DNA of 64,000 nt from JABSSA01 sp039960995 (lineage in GTDB: Bacteria; Pseudomonadota; Alphaproteobacteria; Rhodobacterales; Rhodobacteraceae). The stretch spans positions 1 to 64,000 of the forward strand of contig JBDVKF010000032.1 in assembly GCA_039960995.1 (NCBI GenBank), given 5' to 3'. The stretch's first letter is position 1, and every line of letters begins with the position of its first letter. The notes below the pieces were generated by a model, which searched no databases, was not told where the DNA came from, and saw nothing but the letters and a program-made list of their open reading frames with translations. The position numbers and the translations under genes were made by a program. Below are positions 13,855-22,664 of this stretch, piece by piece.

Positions 13855-16800
13855 TCAGCTGCACCCGCTTGTTGCACCACAGGTGTTGCATTTCATACAG
13901 GTCCCATTGCGCACCAACGTATAGTTTCCGCAATCACCGCAGGCTTCGCCTTCATAGCCTTGCATTTTGGCTTTGACGCGCGCGTCCATAGAGGTTGCGC
14001 TTGCGCCCGATGCGACTGTCGTGCCGCCGCTTGCAACCGCCACTTCGGGCACAAGCGTTTCAAGGTCTGCAGCCGGATTTAAGGATGTTGTCGAAACTCC
14101 GCCCTGCAAGACAACCAAATCTTGCGGCATACGTTTGCGCAAATACCCGGTCGAGCTGATCTGTTTAAGAACTTCCAAAGACCGCGAAGCTGCTGTTTCG
14201 CTTAGCTCTTTCACGTTTGAAACGCCTTCTTCTTCGCCACGCCCCAAGTCGTCGAATGCAGGACCTTCGGGTGCCACATGCGCCAGATCGGTACGATCAA
14301 GGTAGGACACGGCCAATTCCCGGAAAATGTAATCAAGGATCGACGTTGCGTTTTTAATGCTGTCATTGCCTTGGACCATTCCGGCCGGTTCAAATTTGGT
14401 GAATGTGAATGCATCCACAAATTCTTCCAATGGCACGCCATATTGCAGACCCACAGACACAGCGATTGCAAAGTTGTTCATCATCGCCCGAAAGCCTGCA
14501 CCTTCTTTGTGCATGTCGATGAAGATTTCGCCCAGTTGGCCGTCTTCAAACTCGCCCGTCCGCAAATACACTTTGTGACCGCCAACAACGGCTTTTTGTG
14601 TGTATCCTTTGCGCCGATCCGGCATCTTTTCGCGGTGGCTGCGCACCATCTCTTTGACGATCACCTTTTCGATGACTTTTTCCGCCAGAACGACTGCCTT
14701 TTCCTGCGGCGAGCCGCTTTCCAAGATTTCGGCTGCCTCATCGTCGTCTTCGACCAAGGCTGCGGCCAGTGGTTGGGACAGTTTGGAACCGTCGCGATAC
14801 AACGCATTGGCTTTCACACCCAACGACCAGCTGAGTTCATAGGCCTTTTGGCAATCCTCGATGGTTGCGTCATTTGGCATATTGATCGTCTTGGAAATCG
14901 CGCCCGAGATGAACGACTGTGCCGCTGCCATCATAGTAATGTGGCTGTCAACGTTCAGGAAACGCTTGCCTTTTTTACCGCAAGGATTGGCGCAATCGAA
15001 GATCTTATAATGCTCTTCTTTCAGATGCGGCGCGTTTTCCAGCGTCATTGTTCCACACACATGATCATTTGCCGCGTCAATATCCGCTTTGGAATATCCA
15101 AGATGGCGCAGCAGATCGAATGTTGGATCATTCAACTTTTCCGCAGGTATCCCAAGAACGCCGGTGCAGAATTCTTCGCCCAAGGTCCATTGGTTGAACA
15201 CAAACCGGATATCAAACGCGCTTTCCAAGGCTGCATCGACCTTGGCCAATTCATTGACCCCGAACCCATGTCCCGAAAGAGAGGTGTGGTTGATCGCAGG
15301 CGCGTTGCCAATCGTTCCGTGACCAACAGCATAGCTGACGATCTCTTCGATTTGCGCGCTGGAATACCCTTGCTTTTCCAAAGCCGCTGGAACGGAACGG
15401 TTGATAATTTTGAAATAACCGCCGCCGGCCAGCTTCTTGAACTTGACCAAAGCAAAATCAGGTTCGATGCCGGTTGTGTCGCAGTCCATCACCAAACCAA
15501 TGGTGCCGGTTGGTGCAATCACAGTCGACTGCGCATTACGATACCCGTGCTTTTCGCCAAGCTTCAGCGCTTCGTCCCAGCTTGCCATGGCGATATCAAC
15601 CAAACGGCTGTCCGGGCAATTGGCATGATCCAATGGAACAGGTTTTACAGCCAGTTTTTCGTACCCATCTGTCGCGCCATAAGCCGCGTTACGGTGATTG
15701 CGCATAACCCGCAACATGTGATCCGCATTGCGCTCGTATCCCGAGAACGCGCCCAGCTCACCAGCAATTTCAGCAGATGTCGCGTATGCCACACCTGTCA
15801 TCACAGCGGTCAGCGCACCACATAATGCACGGCCCTCAACGCTGTCATACCCGTGGCCCATATTCATCAAAAGGCCGCCGATATTTGCGTATCCCAGACC
15901 TAAGGTGCGGAAATTATAGGACAATTGCGCAATTTCTTTTGACGGGAACTGGGCCATCATGACCGACACTTCCAACGTCAAAGTCCACAACCGCGTGGCA
16001 TGCATATAGTTGTCGACCTGGAATTCACCGTCCTTAAGGAAGGTCAGCAAATTCATCGATGCCAAGTTACATGCGGTATCATCCAAGAACATATATTCGG
16101 AACACGGGTTTGATCCGCGGATCTGACCGTCTTCTGGGCAGGTGTGCCAATCATTGACCGTGTCGTGATACTGAATGCCCGGATCGGCACAGGCCCACGC
16201 CGCGTGTCCAACCTTTTCCCAGAGATCACGTGCTTTGACTGTTTTGATGACACTGCCATCCACGCGGCTGATCAATTCCCAGTCTGCGTCTTTCTTTACA
16301 GCTGTCAGGAATGCGTTTGTGACGCGGATCGAGTTGTTTGAATTTTGACCCGAAACCGAGCTGTAAGCTTCGCTGTCCCAATCCGTATCATAGGTCGGGA
16401 ATTCGATGCTCGTGTGGCCCTGCTTTGCATAATCCAACACGCGTTTGACGTATGTTTCAGGGATAGCGACCTTTTTAGCCGCCCGGATCGCCTCTTTCAG
16501 ACTTTGGTTCGCTTTTGGATCATATGCGTCTTCTGCTGCACCATCCCAAGCTTTGATCGCCGCGAAAATGCCGTTCAGCTTTTCTTCGTGCATCTTAGAG
16601 CCAGCAACGATGGACGCCACTTTCTGCTCTTCGATGACTTTCCAGTTGATAAAGTCTTCGATGTCCGGGTGATCCGCATCCACGATCACCATTTTCGCGG
16701 CGCGTCGCGTCGTTCCACCTGACTTGATGGCCCCAGCAGCGCGATCGCCGATTTTCAAGAACCCCATCAAGCCCGAAGATTTGCCGCCGCCCGACAGTGG

Positions 16801-17505
16801 TTCGCTTGCGGCCCGCAAAGACGAAAAGTTGGTGCCTGTGCCCGACCCGTATTTGAACAAACGCGCTTCACGCACCCACAGGTCCATGATTCCGCCTTCG
16901 TTGACCAGATCATCGGCGACAGATTGGATAAAGCACGCATGTGGCTGTGGATGCTCATACGCGGATTTGGATTTCGTCAAGCGACCTGTTTTATAGTCAA
17001 CATAGTGGTGACCTTGGCTTGGTCCATCGATCCCATACGCCCAATGCAAACCAGTGTTGAACCACTGAGGCGAATTTGGCGCGGCCATTTGTGTCGCCAA
17101 CATATACCGCATTTCATCAAAATATGACTGAGCGTCGTCTTCAGACGTAAAGTAGCCGCCCTTCCATCCCCAATACGCCCACGCACCGGCCAAGCGGTCA
17201 AACACTTGTTTCGCGGATGTTTCACCTTCGATGTCTGCGCCTTTGGCTGCTTCTGCTTTCCACAAGAAAGCTGGGACATCGGGTTCTTCCACGCGTTTCA
17301 GAACACTTGGGACACCCGCCTTACGGAAGTATTTCTGCGCGATGACATCGCTTGCCACCTGACTCCACTTTGCTGGTACTTCCACGTCATCCAACTTGAA
17401 CACGATCGTGCCATCTGGATTGCGGATTTCTGATGTTGTCTTGACGAAATCGATGCCTTCGTAGGCGTCTTTTCCAGCGGTGGTAAACTTCCGTTCAATT
17501 TTCAT
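13855..17505 (-). CDS. nrdJ: Adenosylcobalamin-dependent ribonucleotide reductase (class II)
   Basis: A 1216-aa class II reductase that turns ribonucleotides into deoxyribonucleotides using coenzyme B12, with or without oxygen. The catalytic barrel is recognised by NPCSEYMFLDDTACNLASMN, PTGTIGLVMDCDTTGIEPD and ANPCGKKGKR. A vitamin B12-type reductase tail follows, ending in a Cys-rich zinc-ribbon (CGDCGNYTLVRNGTCMKCNTCG, shown here only by its Cys pattern C-x2-C and C-x2-C-x2-C). The length suits the large alphaproteobacterial form. ATG 17505 is followed by MKIERKFTT, the usual family start. It is a single gene with NrdR boxes upstream (17686-17732) and a strong terminator downstream. Confidence 0.97.
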   Translation of the reverse strand: MKIERKFTTAGKDAYEGIDFVKTTSEIRNPDGTIVFKLDDVEVPAKWSQVASDVIAQKYFRKAGVPSVLKRVEEPDVPAFLWKAEAAKGADIEGETSAKQVFDRLAGAWAYWGWKGGYFTSEDDAQSYFDEMRYMLATQMAAPNSPQWFNTGLHWAYGIDGPSQGHHYVDYKTGRLTKSKSAYEHPQPHACFIQSVADDLVNEGGIMDLWVREARLFKYGSGTGTNFSSLRAASEPLSGGGKSSGLMGFLKIGDRAAGAIKSGGTTRRAAKMVIVDADHPDIEDFINWKVIEEQKVASIVAGSKMHEEKLNGIFAAIKAWDGAAEDAYDPKANQSLKEAIRAAKKVAIPETYVKRVLDYAKQGHTSIEFPTYDTDWDSEAYSSVSGQNSNNSIRVTNAFLTAVKKDADWELISRVDGSVIKTVKARDLWEKVGHAAWACADPGIQYHDTVNDWHTCPEDGQIRGSNPCSEYMFLDDTACNLASMNLLTFLKDGEFQVDNYMHATRLWTLTLEVSVMMAQFPSKEIAQLSYNFRTLGLGYANIGGLLMNMGHGYDSVEGRALCGALTAVMTGVAYATSAEIAGELGAFSGYERNADHMLRVMRNHRNAAYGATDGYEKLAVKPVPLDHANCPDSRLVDIAMASWDEALKLGEKHGYRNAQSTVIAPTGTIGLVMDCDTTGIEPDFALVKFKKLAGGGYFKIINRSVPAALEKQGYSSAQIEEIVSYAVGHGTIGNAPAINHTSLSGHGFGVNELAKVDAALESAFDIRFVFNQWTLGEEFCTGVLGIPAEKLNDPTFDLLRHLGYSKADIDAANDHVCGTMTLENAPHLKEEHYKIFDCANPCGKKGKRFLNVDSHITMMAAAQSFISGAISKTINMPNDATIEDCQKAYELSWSLGVKANALYRDGSKLSQPLAAALVEDDDEAAEILESGSPQEKAVVLAEKVIEKVIVKEMVRSHREKMPDRRKGYTQKAVVGGHKVYLRTGEFEDGQLGEIFIDMHKEGAGFRAMMNNFAIAVSVGLQYGVPLEEFVDAFTFTKFEPAGMVQGNDSIKNATSILDYIFRELAVSYLDRTDLAHVAPEGPAFDDLGRGEEEGVSNVKELSETAASRSLEVLKQISSTGYLRKRMPQDLVVLQGGVSTTSLNPAADLETLVPEVAVASGGTTVASGASATSMDARVKAKMQGYEGEACGDCGNYTLVRNGTCMKCNTCGATSGCS

Positions 17506-17685
17506 TGCGTCGCCTCTGTTGCCGCATATTCATGCCAACGCGTCGTTGCGCGCAGCAGAATTCCCCTGTTGATCAGTCCAAACCTCCAGAATTCGCTGCT
17601 TGAAAGCCGCGAAATCCCACCGATTATTCGATGATTTAGTCTAGAAATTTGCCCCTCGTACCGCGCCAGCTCCACTTATGATCCA

Positions 17686-17732
17686 ACACTAGATATTGTG
17701 GTCACCCGCTTGGTTCGCACAAATTGGCGTAT
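17686..17732. promoter_or_regulatory. Tandem NrdR boxes of nrdJ
   Basis: ACACTAGATATTGTGG (17686-17701) fits the NrdR consensus acaCwAtATaTwGtgt closely. A degenerate copy GCACAAATTGGCGTAT (17717-17732) begins exactly 31 bases later, the usual spacing that puts two boxes on the same face of the helix. NrdR represses ribonucleotide reductase genes when dATP is plentiful. The first box is strong; the second is supported mainly by its spacing. Confidence 0.7.
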
Positions 17733-17937
17733 ATCACCCACTTGCGTCAACGAGTTTTTTGATTTTTTTTGACAACTTTTGTCTTGACGTGATGACCGGT
17801 TTCGACAGCCAGCCTTAAGAAATGATTCACTTCGTTAACGTCGCATTTTTTTGAGAAAAAAGCGCCCCCAGAGACAATGATCAATTTTTCGTAATCTTCG
17901 GCAGACTTAGCTCAAATAGGTGAGGCGGCACATGAAG

Positions 17938-17946
17938 TTATCCACA
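17938..17946 (+). promoter_or_regulatory. Perfect DnaA box
   Basis: TTATCCACA matches the DnaA consensus exactly. A single box between nrdJ and the lipoprotein gene may link nrdJ expression to replication, as DnaA does at nrd genes in other bacteria; a chance match is possible. Confidence 0.4.
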
Positions 17947-18028
17947 GGTTAATCCCATCAATGGACTTACTTTGCTGCGCGTGCGAAATTGTGCTTCGGT
18001 GCGACAAATCAATATCGGAGAAGACCGA

Positions 18029-18481
18029 ATGCGATTCAATATATTGGGGTTAGCCCTCTTATGTGCAGCTTGTGCACCACAATATACAGAGACTCGGCTT
18101 GAGCCTGGGCAAAGCGCTCCTGTCAACGAAGCGCGGTTCACAGAACAGCCCGAACGATTGTTCCAAGCATTCGAAGCAGCGTGCGACGGGCCAAAGGACG
18201 TTTATACAGAATTGCGCGATGGCTCTGCCCAATGCCGTATTCTGCCACCACCAGATGTAGCTGCACCACTTTTGTTGCGATTCGACGGTGCGTTGGAAAT
18301 TCCATACATCTTTATCAAACGGCGAACGCGCAAAGACGGCGACAGTTTCATCGTGACATTTGACTATTTTGCGAGCGTTCCTTTGAAAACAGGAAACCAG
18401 CAAAAGGTTTATTTGCGTTCGCCCCGGATCGATCAAAACATTGATCAATTGTTCCAAGCCTTCGGTGGAACACCCATCTGA
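18029..18481 (+). CDS. Predicted lipoprotein of unknown function
   Basis: A 150-aa protein beginning MRFNILGLALLCAACAPQ: a short basic start, a hydrophobic stretch, and Cys15 in the context CAAC, slightly off the standard L-A-A-C lipobox. It is probably anchored in the outer membrane by its lipid. The mature part has no domain that I recognise; RFTEQPERLFQAFEAACDGP and the C-terminal RIDQNIDQLFQAF are amphipathic. GGAGA lies seven bases before this ATG, so the longer frame from 17972 is unlikely. The gene stands alone between the nrdJ control region and tRNA-Pro. Confidence 0.8.
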   Translation: MRFNILGLALLCAACAPQYTETRLEPGQSAPVNEARFTEQPERLFQAFEAACDGPKDVYTELRDGSAQCRILPPPDVAAPLLLRFDGALEIPYIFIKRRTRKDGDSFIVTFDYFASVPLKTGNQQKVYLRSPRIDQNIDQLFQAFGGTPI

Positions 18482-18532
18482 ACACGCTCATCAGTCGACA
18501 AGCCCCGGTGGTATTTTGCTATCTGGTGAAAT

Positions 18533-18609
18533 TGGTCGGAGCGAGAGGATTCGAACCTCCGACCCCCTGTACCCAAAACAGGTGCGCTACCAGGCTGCGC
18601 CACGCTCCG
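18533..18609 (-). tRNA. tRNA-Pro (anticodon TGG)
   Basis: On the minus strand the acceptor arms CGGAGCG (18609-18603) and CGCTCCG (18543-18537) pair perfectly, followed by an encoded ACCA end. The anticodon stem-loop is CCTGT-TTTGGGT-ACAGG with anticodon TGG, and the T-arm contains GGTTCGAATCC. The D-loop has the usual AGCCTGGTAGCG. It is a 77-base canonical proline tRNA. Confidence 0.97.
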
Positions 18610-18747
18610 ACCGTTCGGCTCGTTTAGCGCCGGATTGTCCGCTTGAAAAGAGCAAAAAGACCACGAAGGGTCCAAGTGGTGCGAATTTTTTCCGGCGCAG
18701 CCGTATCAGACCTGAAACTTATCTTACAATCTCAGCCAAAGCTTAGA

Positions 18748-19203
18748 CTAGCAGGACCAGGCGGCATCGGCCCCAAAGTAAGAATGTTGGATTTCTGAAC
18801 CGACTTCGATCCCCATCCGTTTTGCCAATCCACCGTTGATTTCCAAAACAGCAATTCCACGTCCACCGGGAATCGGCGTTTCGTCCAACGGCTGTGCGCG
18901 ATGATGGATGTGTTGAACGACACCTTTGTCGTCGATGAACAGCATATCCAATTCGATCAACGTGTTGCGCATCCAAAAACTAAGCTCTGCCGTACGTTCG
19001 TACAAAAACAGCATGCCTGAAGATTGAGCCATGGATTCGCGATGCATTAATCCCTGCGATCGTTCCTGGGCATCGTCAGCCACCTCGACGGTAAACCGGG
19101 CCTGGCCAAAATCGCCGCGCACCATTACCGCGTTGTCAGAGCAAGCTGCGCTTGCGAGGCCTGCCGAAACAAGCCAACTGCCTACGATCCAACGCGCGAT
19201 CAT
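18748..19203 (-). CDS. DUF192 family secreted protein
   Basis: A 151-aa protein with a signal peptide (MIARWIVGSWLVSAGLASAA) followed by a DUF192 domain (PF02643) of about 110 residues. The family motifs are RSQGLMHRESM, GMLFLY and LSFWMRNTLIELDMLFID, with the conserved Trp and the strand IAVLEINGG near the end. Function is unknown; the protein is expected in the periplasm. The start at 19203 overlaps the stop of the cold-shock gene (ATGA), so the two are translationally coupled, a pairing common in Rhodobacterales. A start ten codons earlier is possible but would place charged residues ahead of the signal peptide. Confidence 0.9.
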   Translation of the reverse strand: MIARWIVGSWLVSAGLASAACSDNAVMVRGDFGQARFTVEVADDAQERSQGLMHRESMAQSSGMLFLYERTAELSFWMRNTLIELDMLFIDDKGVVQHIHHRAQPLDETPIPGGRGIAVLEINGGLAKRMGIEVGSEIQHSYFGADAAWSC

Positions 19204-19736
19204 TCTTCGAATTTTGGCAGCGCGGCTTCCCACGCATGCACTTCGGCAGCCATTTGGCCACGTCGCCCTTCAATAACGCGCAAAGCCAATGCTTCACCCG
19301 GCTGCAAGTCCGCCAATCCGGAACGACGCAGTACTTCGACATGCAAAAAGACATCATCTGAGCGACCAAAAATATTGGCAAACCCAAATCCTTTTCCCTT
19401 GTCGAACCATTTTACACGACCAGGCTCTAATGGGAGCGTGGCCATATCAGTAGAATCTAGCCCTTCAAAATCGGAAAGCGGCGCCGCTTCTTCGACTTCT
19501 GGTGGATCGATCGTCAAGACGGCGATTGCTTGTGCTCCGCGCGGTGTGTCTTGAACGACTGCCGCCAGACGTGCCCCATCAGCGATAGAGCTTTGTCCGA
19601 AATTACGCAAAACATTTACGTGGAGCAGAATATCTGGTCCACCTTCATCGGATACGACAAATCCAAAGCCTTTTACAGGGTCAAACCATTTGACAGTGCC
19701 GGCAACTTCCCGCCCAGTATTTGCTTCTTCGGTCAC
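19200..19736 (-). CDS. Protein with two cold-shock domains
   Basis: A 178-aa protein made of two cold-shock domains joined by an acidic linker. The first (about 10-75) contains GTVKWFDPVKGFGFVV and the second (about 107-172) GRVKWFDKGKGFGFAN; both keep the aromatic RNP1 motif that binds single-stranded nucleic acid. Such proteins act as RNA chaperones. The double-domain form is common in alphaproteobacteria. It is followed by the DUF192 gene with a four-base overlap. Confidence 0.93.
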   Translation of the reverse strand: MTEEANTGREVAGTVKWFDPVKGFGFVVSDEGGPDILLHVNVLRNFGQSSIADGARLAAVVQDTPRGAQAIAVLTIDPPEVEEAAPLSDFEGLDSTDMATLPLEPGRVKWFDKGKGFGFANIFGRSDDVFLHVEVLRRSGLADLQPGEALALRVIEGRRGQMAAEVHAWEAALPKFEE

Positions 19737-19864
19737 GTGTGGTCTTTCAAAAAGTTGTTCAAATCGTTGTTACAAGGTAAAACTAGTGTTCAGGACTTTA
19801 TCCTCAGGATCAAGCGCAATCGCACTTTGGCGCGAACAAGTTGCTTTAATAGGCGAAACTTATG

Positions 19865-20470
19865 TCAGGGATACAACCTATGGGTATTCCAATTTCCTTG
19901 AACAGAGTCCCTTGTCCAACGAAAACGGTCATGCAGGCGAAATGCGCCGTCAGCCCAAAATTCTATCTCTATTGGCTTTAACCTGTACCCGCCCCAAAAT
20001 TTGGGGCGCTCAGGATTGATTTTGTGTTGTGCAGTCACTTTCGCAACGTCAGCAACGAGATGCGCGCGATTGGGCAAATGTGTACTTTGCTTTGACGCCC
20101 ATGCACCTAGGCGACTTTGAAGCGAACGGGACGCGTAATATTCGTCAGCTTTCGCCCCTTCTTCACGCGTCACATGACCGCGAACCCGAATTTGACGCCT
20201 CAGTGTTTTCCAATGCAAAACAAAGGCCGCAGCGCCAGCTGAATCCAGCTCATTCGCCTTTGCGCTTCCGTAATTGGTGTAAAAAACAAACGCGTCGTCT
20301 TCTATATCTTTCAGCAAAACCATGCGCACATTTGGAAGCCCATTGGGGTCCACCGTGCTTAACGCTATCGCATTGGGATCATTCGGCTCGCTTATTTCTG
20401 CTTCGGCCATCCATGTGCGTACGATGTCGAAAGGATCATCACCCGCAAAAATTCCGGTTCGATCAGTCAT
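19865..20470 (-). CDS. pdxH: Pyridoxamine 5-phosphate oxidase
   Basis: A 201-aa FMN enzyme that oxidises pyridoxamine or pyridoxine 5-phosphate to pyridoxal 5-phosphate, the last step of B6 synthesis and salvage. The FMN-binding fold is recognised by AIALSTVDPNGLPNVRMVLLK and FYTNYGSAKANEL, and the C-terminal dimerisation region by PKFWGGYRLKPIEIEFW and RLHDRFRW, ending in the family-typical RLYP. Full length and single gene, transcribed away from fabI. Confidence 0.96.
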   Translation of the reverse strand: MTDRTGIFAGDDPFDIVRTWMAEAEISEPNDPNAIALSTVDPNGLPNVRMVLLKDIEDDAFVFYTNYGSAKANELDSAGAAAFVLHWKTLRRQIRVRGHVTREEGAKADEYYASRSLQSRLGAWASKQSTHLPNRAHLVADVAKVTAQHKINPERPKFWGGYRLKPIEIEFWADGAFRLHDRFRWTRDSVQGNWNTHRLYP

Positions 20471-20616
20471 CAGCCTACTCCACGCTCTTTTTTAGCAGCT
20501 AAAACCTTTGGAACGGGTCGACAAGAGCTTTCACAAGGGCTGTTGGCCTTGAAGCGCCATAGTCAATCGCCTAAAGCAAATCCATCCAGACACGGACGGA
20601 TGGGCGGGAACACGGT

Positions 20617-21423
20617 ATGACGAATACGCTAATGGCAGGCAAGCGCGGCTTAATAATGGGGCTAGCCAATGATAAGTCTATTGCGTGGGGCATTGCGAAA
20701 GCACTGCACGCGGCAGGGGCAGAACTGGCTTTCTCTTATCAGGGTGATGCCTTGAAAAAGCGGGTCGATCCGCTGGCTGCACAATTGGGCAGCGATATTG
20801 TTCTGCCATGTGACGTCGGAGACGAAGCGTCAATTGACGCGGTGTTCGCAGATCTCAAGGAACGCTGGGGCAGCTTGGATTTTATCGTTCATGCGATCGG
20901 CTTTTCGGACAAAAACGAATTGCGTGGGCGATACGTCGACACCAGCCGCGCGAATTTCGCGCTTTCAATGGACATCTCGGTCTATTCTTTCACCGCCGTA
21001 ATGCAGCGTGCTGAAAAGATGATGAACCCCGGTGGCAGTGCTTTGACGCTGACCTATTACGGCGCTGAAAAAGTCATGCCACATTATAACGTCATGGGTG
21101 TGGCCAAAGCAGCGTTGGAAGCATCCGTTCAGTATATGGCCGAAGATTTGGGCAAGGACGGAATTCGCGTCAATTCGATCAGCGCGGGTCCAATCAAAAC
21201 TCTGGCCGCCTCTGGAATTGGCGATTTTCGCTATATTATGAAATGGAATGAATACAATTCGCCTTTGCGCCGCAATGTCACAATCGACGATGTTGGCGGA
21301 TCAGCATTGTATTTATTGTCTGATCTTAGCGCTGGCGTCACAGGGGAATGTCTGCACGTGGATGCAGGATATCATGTTGTCGGCATGAAAGCCGTAGATG
21401 CACCAGACATGAGCAAGGCATGA
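20617..21423 (+). CDS. fabI: Enoyl-[acyl-carrier-protein] reductase (NADH)
   Basis: A 268-aa short-chain dehydrogenase-type enzyme that reduces enoyl-ACP in fatty acid elongation. GLIMGLANDKSIAWGIA is the FabI cofactor-binding variant near the N-terminus. LTYYGAEKVMPHYNVMGVAK holds the catalytic Tyr-x6-Lys arrangement (Tyr and Lys of YNVMGVAK). SAGPIKTLAASGI follows as in the family. The stop overlaps the start of the LysE-type exporter gene by one base step (ATGA), so these are co-transcribed. Confidence 0.96.
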   Translation: MTNTLMAGKRGLIMGLANDKSIAWGIAKALHAAGAELAFSYQGDALKKRVDPLAAQLGSDIVLPCDVGDEASIDAVFADLKERWGSLDFIVHAIGFSDKNELRGRYVDTSRANFALSMDISVYSFTAVMQRAEKMMNPGGSALTLTYYGAEKVMPHYNVMGVAKAALEASVQYMAEDLGKDGIRVNSISAGPIKTLAASGIGDFRYIMKWNEYNSPLRRNVTIDDVGGSALYLLSDLSAGVTGECLHVDAGYHVVGMKAVDAPDMSKA

Positions 21424-22022
21424 GTTGGGAAAGCCTGCTTGCTTTTAACGGTATCTTACTTGCGGCCCTTGCGTCACCGGGTGCGGCGTTTCTTTATATC
21501 TTGCGCACAAGTATCTCCTCAGGGCGCGCCGCAGGTATCGCGACAGGGATGGGCCTGGGCACGATGGCCGCAATTTGGACTTTGGCCGCATTGCTCGGGT
21601 TAGAGAGTGTTTTCCGCCTGTTCCCATGGACCTACACGGCGTTGAAACTTGGGGGTGCGCTTTATTTGATCTGGCTGGCTGTTCAGACATGGCGGCATGC
21701 CAAACGCCCGATGGGTGATGCACCTACCCCAAGATCACGTGCGTTTCTTGGTGGCCTTTTGGTTAATCTAGGCAACCCGAAATCCGCGTTATTTGCGGCG
21801 GCGGTCATCGTCGTTGTGTTCCCCAAAGGCTTGGACGCGCGTGACATCGGCCTGATCGTGGCAAATCACTGGCTCCTTGAAATCTTGTTTTATACGTTGT
21901 GCGCCACCGCTTTAAGTTCAGATTCGGCCCGTAAAGGATATCTTGGATTCAAACCTGTTTTCGACCGCATTGCTGCAACCCTATTGGGTGCCTTCGGTCT
22001 TCGCCTGATTGTGGAGAGATAA
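21420..22022 (+). CDS. LysE-type amino acid/metabolite exporter
   Basis: A 200-aa membrane protein with about six hydrophobic segments, starting MSWESLLAFNGILLAALASPGAAFLY. The SPGAAFL turn after the first helix and the NLGNPKSALFAAAVIVV segment are hallmarks of the LysE/RhtB family (PF01810), which exports amino acids or related molecules across the inner membrane. The substrate cannot be told from sequence. ATG 21420 overlaps the fabI stop; a frame starting earlier is in-frame read-through only. The gpt start follows one base after the stop. Confidence 0.9.
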   Translation: MSWESLLAFNGILLAALASPGAAFLYILRTSISSGRAAGIATGMGLGTMAAIWTLAALLGLESVFRLFPWTYTALKLGGALYLIWLAVQTWRHAKRPMGDAPTPRSRAFLGGLLVNLGNPKSALFAAAVIVVVFPKGLDARDIGLIVANHWLLEILFYTLCATALSSDSARKGYLGFKPVFDRIAATLLGAFGLRLIVER

Positions 22023-22023
22023 C

Positions 22024-22536
22024 ATGACTGACGATTCCGCCCGCCTGCCCCACGAAAAAGGGTTTCACGTCAGCTGGGATCAAATTCATCGCGATAGTCG
22101 CGCTTTGGCGTGGCGTCTTGATGGCAAAGGCCCCAACGACGGCGCATGGAAAGCAATCGTTGCGATCACGCGAGGGGGTATGGCCCCGGCCATGATCGTT
22201 GCACGTGAGCTTGATATTCGTACTGTCGACACGATCAGCGTCAAATCTTATGACCACCAATCTCGGGACGAAGCCCAAGTGTTAAAGGCCCCGGACAAAG
22301 ACATGATGGGTGACGGAACCGGTATCTTGGTGATTGACGATCTGGTCGACAGTGGCAAAACGCTTGAGCTGGTTAGATCGTTATATCCGCATGCACATTT
22401 CGCCACAGTTTATGCGAAACCACAAGGTGAACCGCAGGTTCATGATTTTATCACCGGCGTCAGTCAGGACACGTGGATTTTCTTTCCGTGGGATATGGCG
22501 CTGCAATATGTCGAACCCTTTCGTGGCAAAGACTGA
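22024..22536 (+). CDS. gpt: Xanthine-guanine phosphoribosyltransferase
   Basis: A 170-aa purine salvage enzyme converting xanthine or guanine plus PRPP to the nucleotide. The PRPP loop is GILVIDDLVDSGKTLEL at about residues 99-115. AIVAITRGGMAPAMIVARELDI is the earlier conserved strand, and WIFFPWDM the base-binding tail. GGAGAG precedes ATG 22024 by six bases. It lies just after the lysE-type gene in the same direction. Confidence 0.94.
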   Translation: MTDDSARLPHEKGFHVSWDQIHRDSRALAWRLDGKGPNDGAWKAIVAITRGGMAPAMIVARELDIRTVDTISVKSYDHQSRDEAQVLKAPDKDMMGDGTGILVIDDLVDSGKTLELVRSLYPHAHFATVYAKPQGEPQVHDFITGVSQDTWIFFPWDMALQYVEPFRGKD

Positions 22537-22664
22537 CCAAAAGTTCCGCGCCAGAACGCCTGCGCATTCCTCCAGATTGAACATGGCATCGTGGTTCGAT
22601 CTTGTGTTGCACTGATCCGGCCCCACAGCTAGCGTTTGCTTTGCGCAAGTCATTAAGGCCCGAC

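Larger units (their letters stand above)
17506..18028. other. Intergenic region between nrdJ and the lipoprotein gene
   Basis: A divergent control region of about 520 bases without a gene. It holds the NrdR boxes described separately, runs of T and A near 17755-17860, and a perfect DnaA box TTATCCACA at 17938-17946. Confidence 0.7.

Noticed and set aside
14278..15825. 515-codon open frame on the plus strand
   Set aside because: It lies antisense within nrdJ, whose family assignment is certain; it is a codon-bias shadow.
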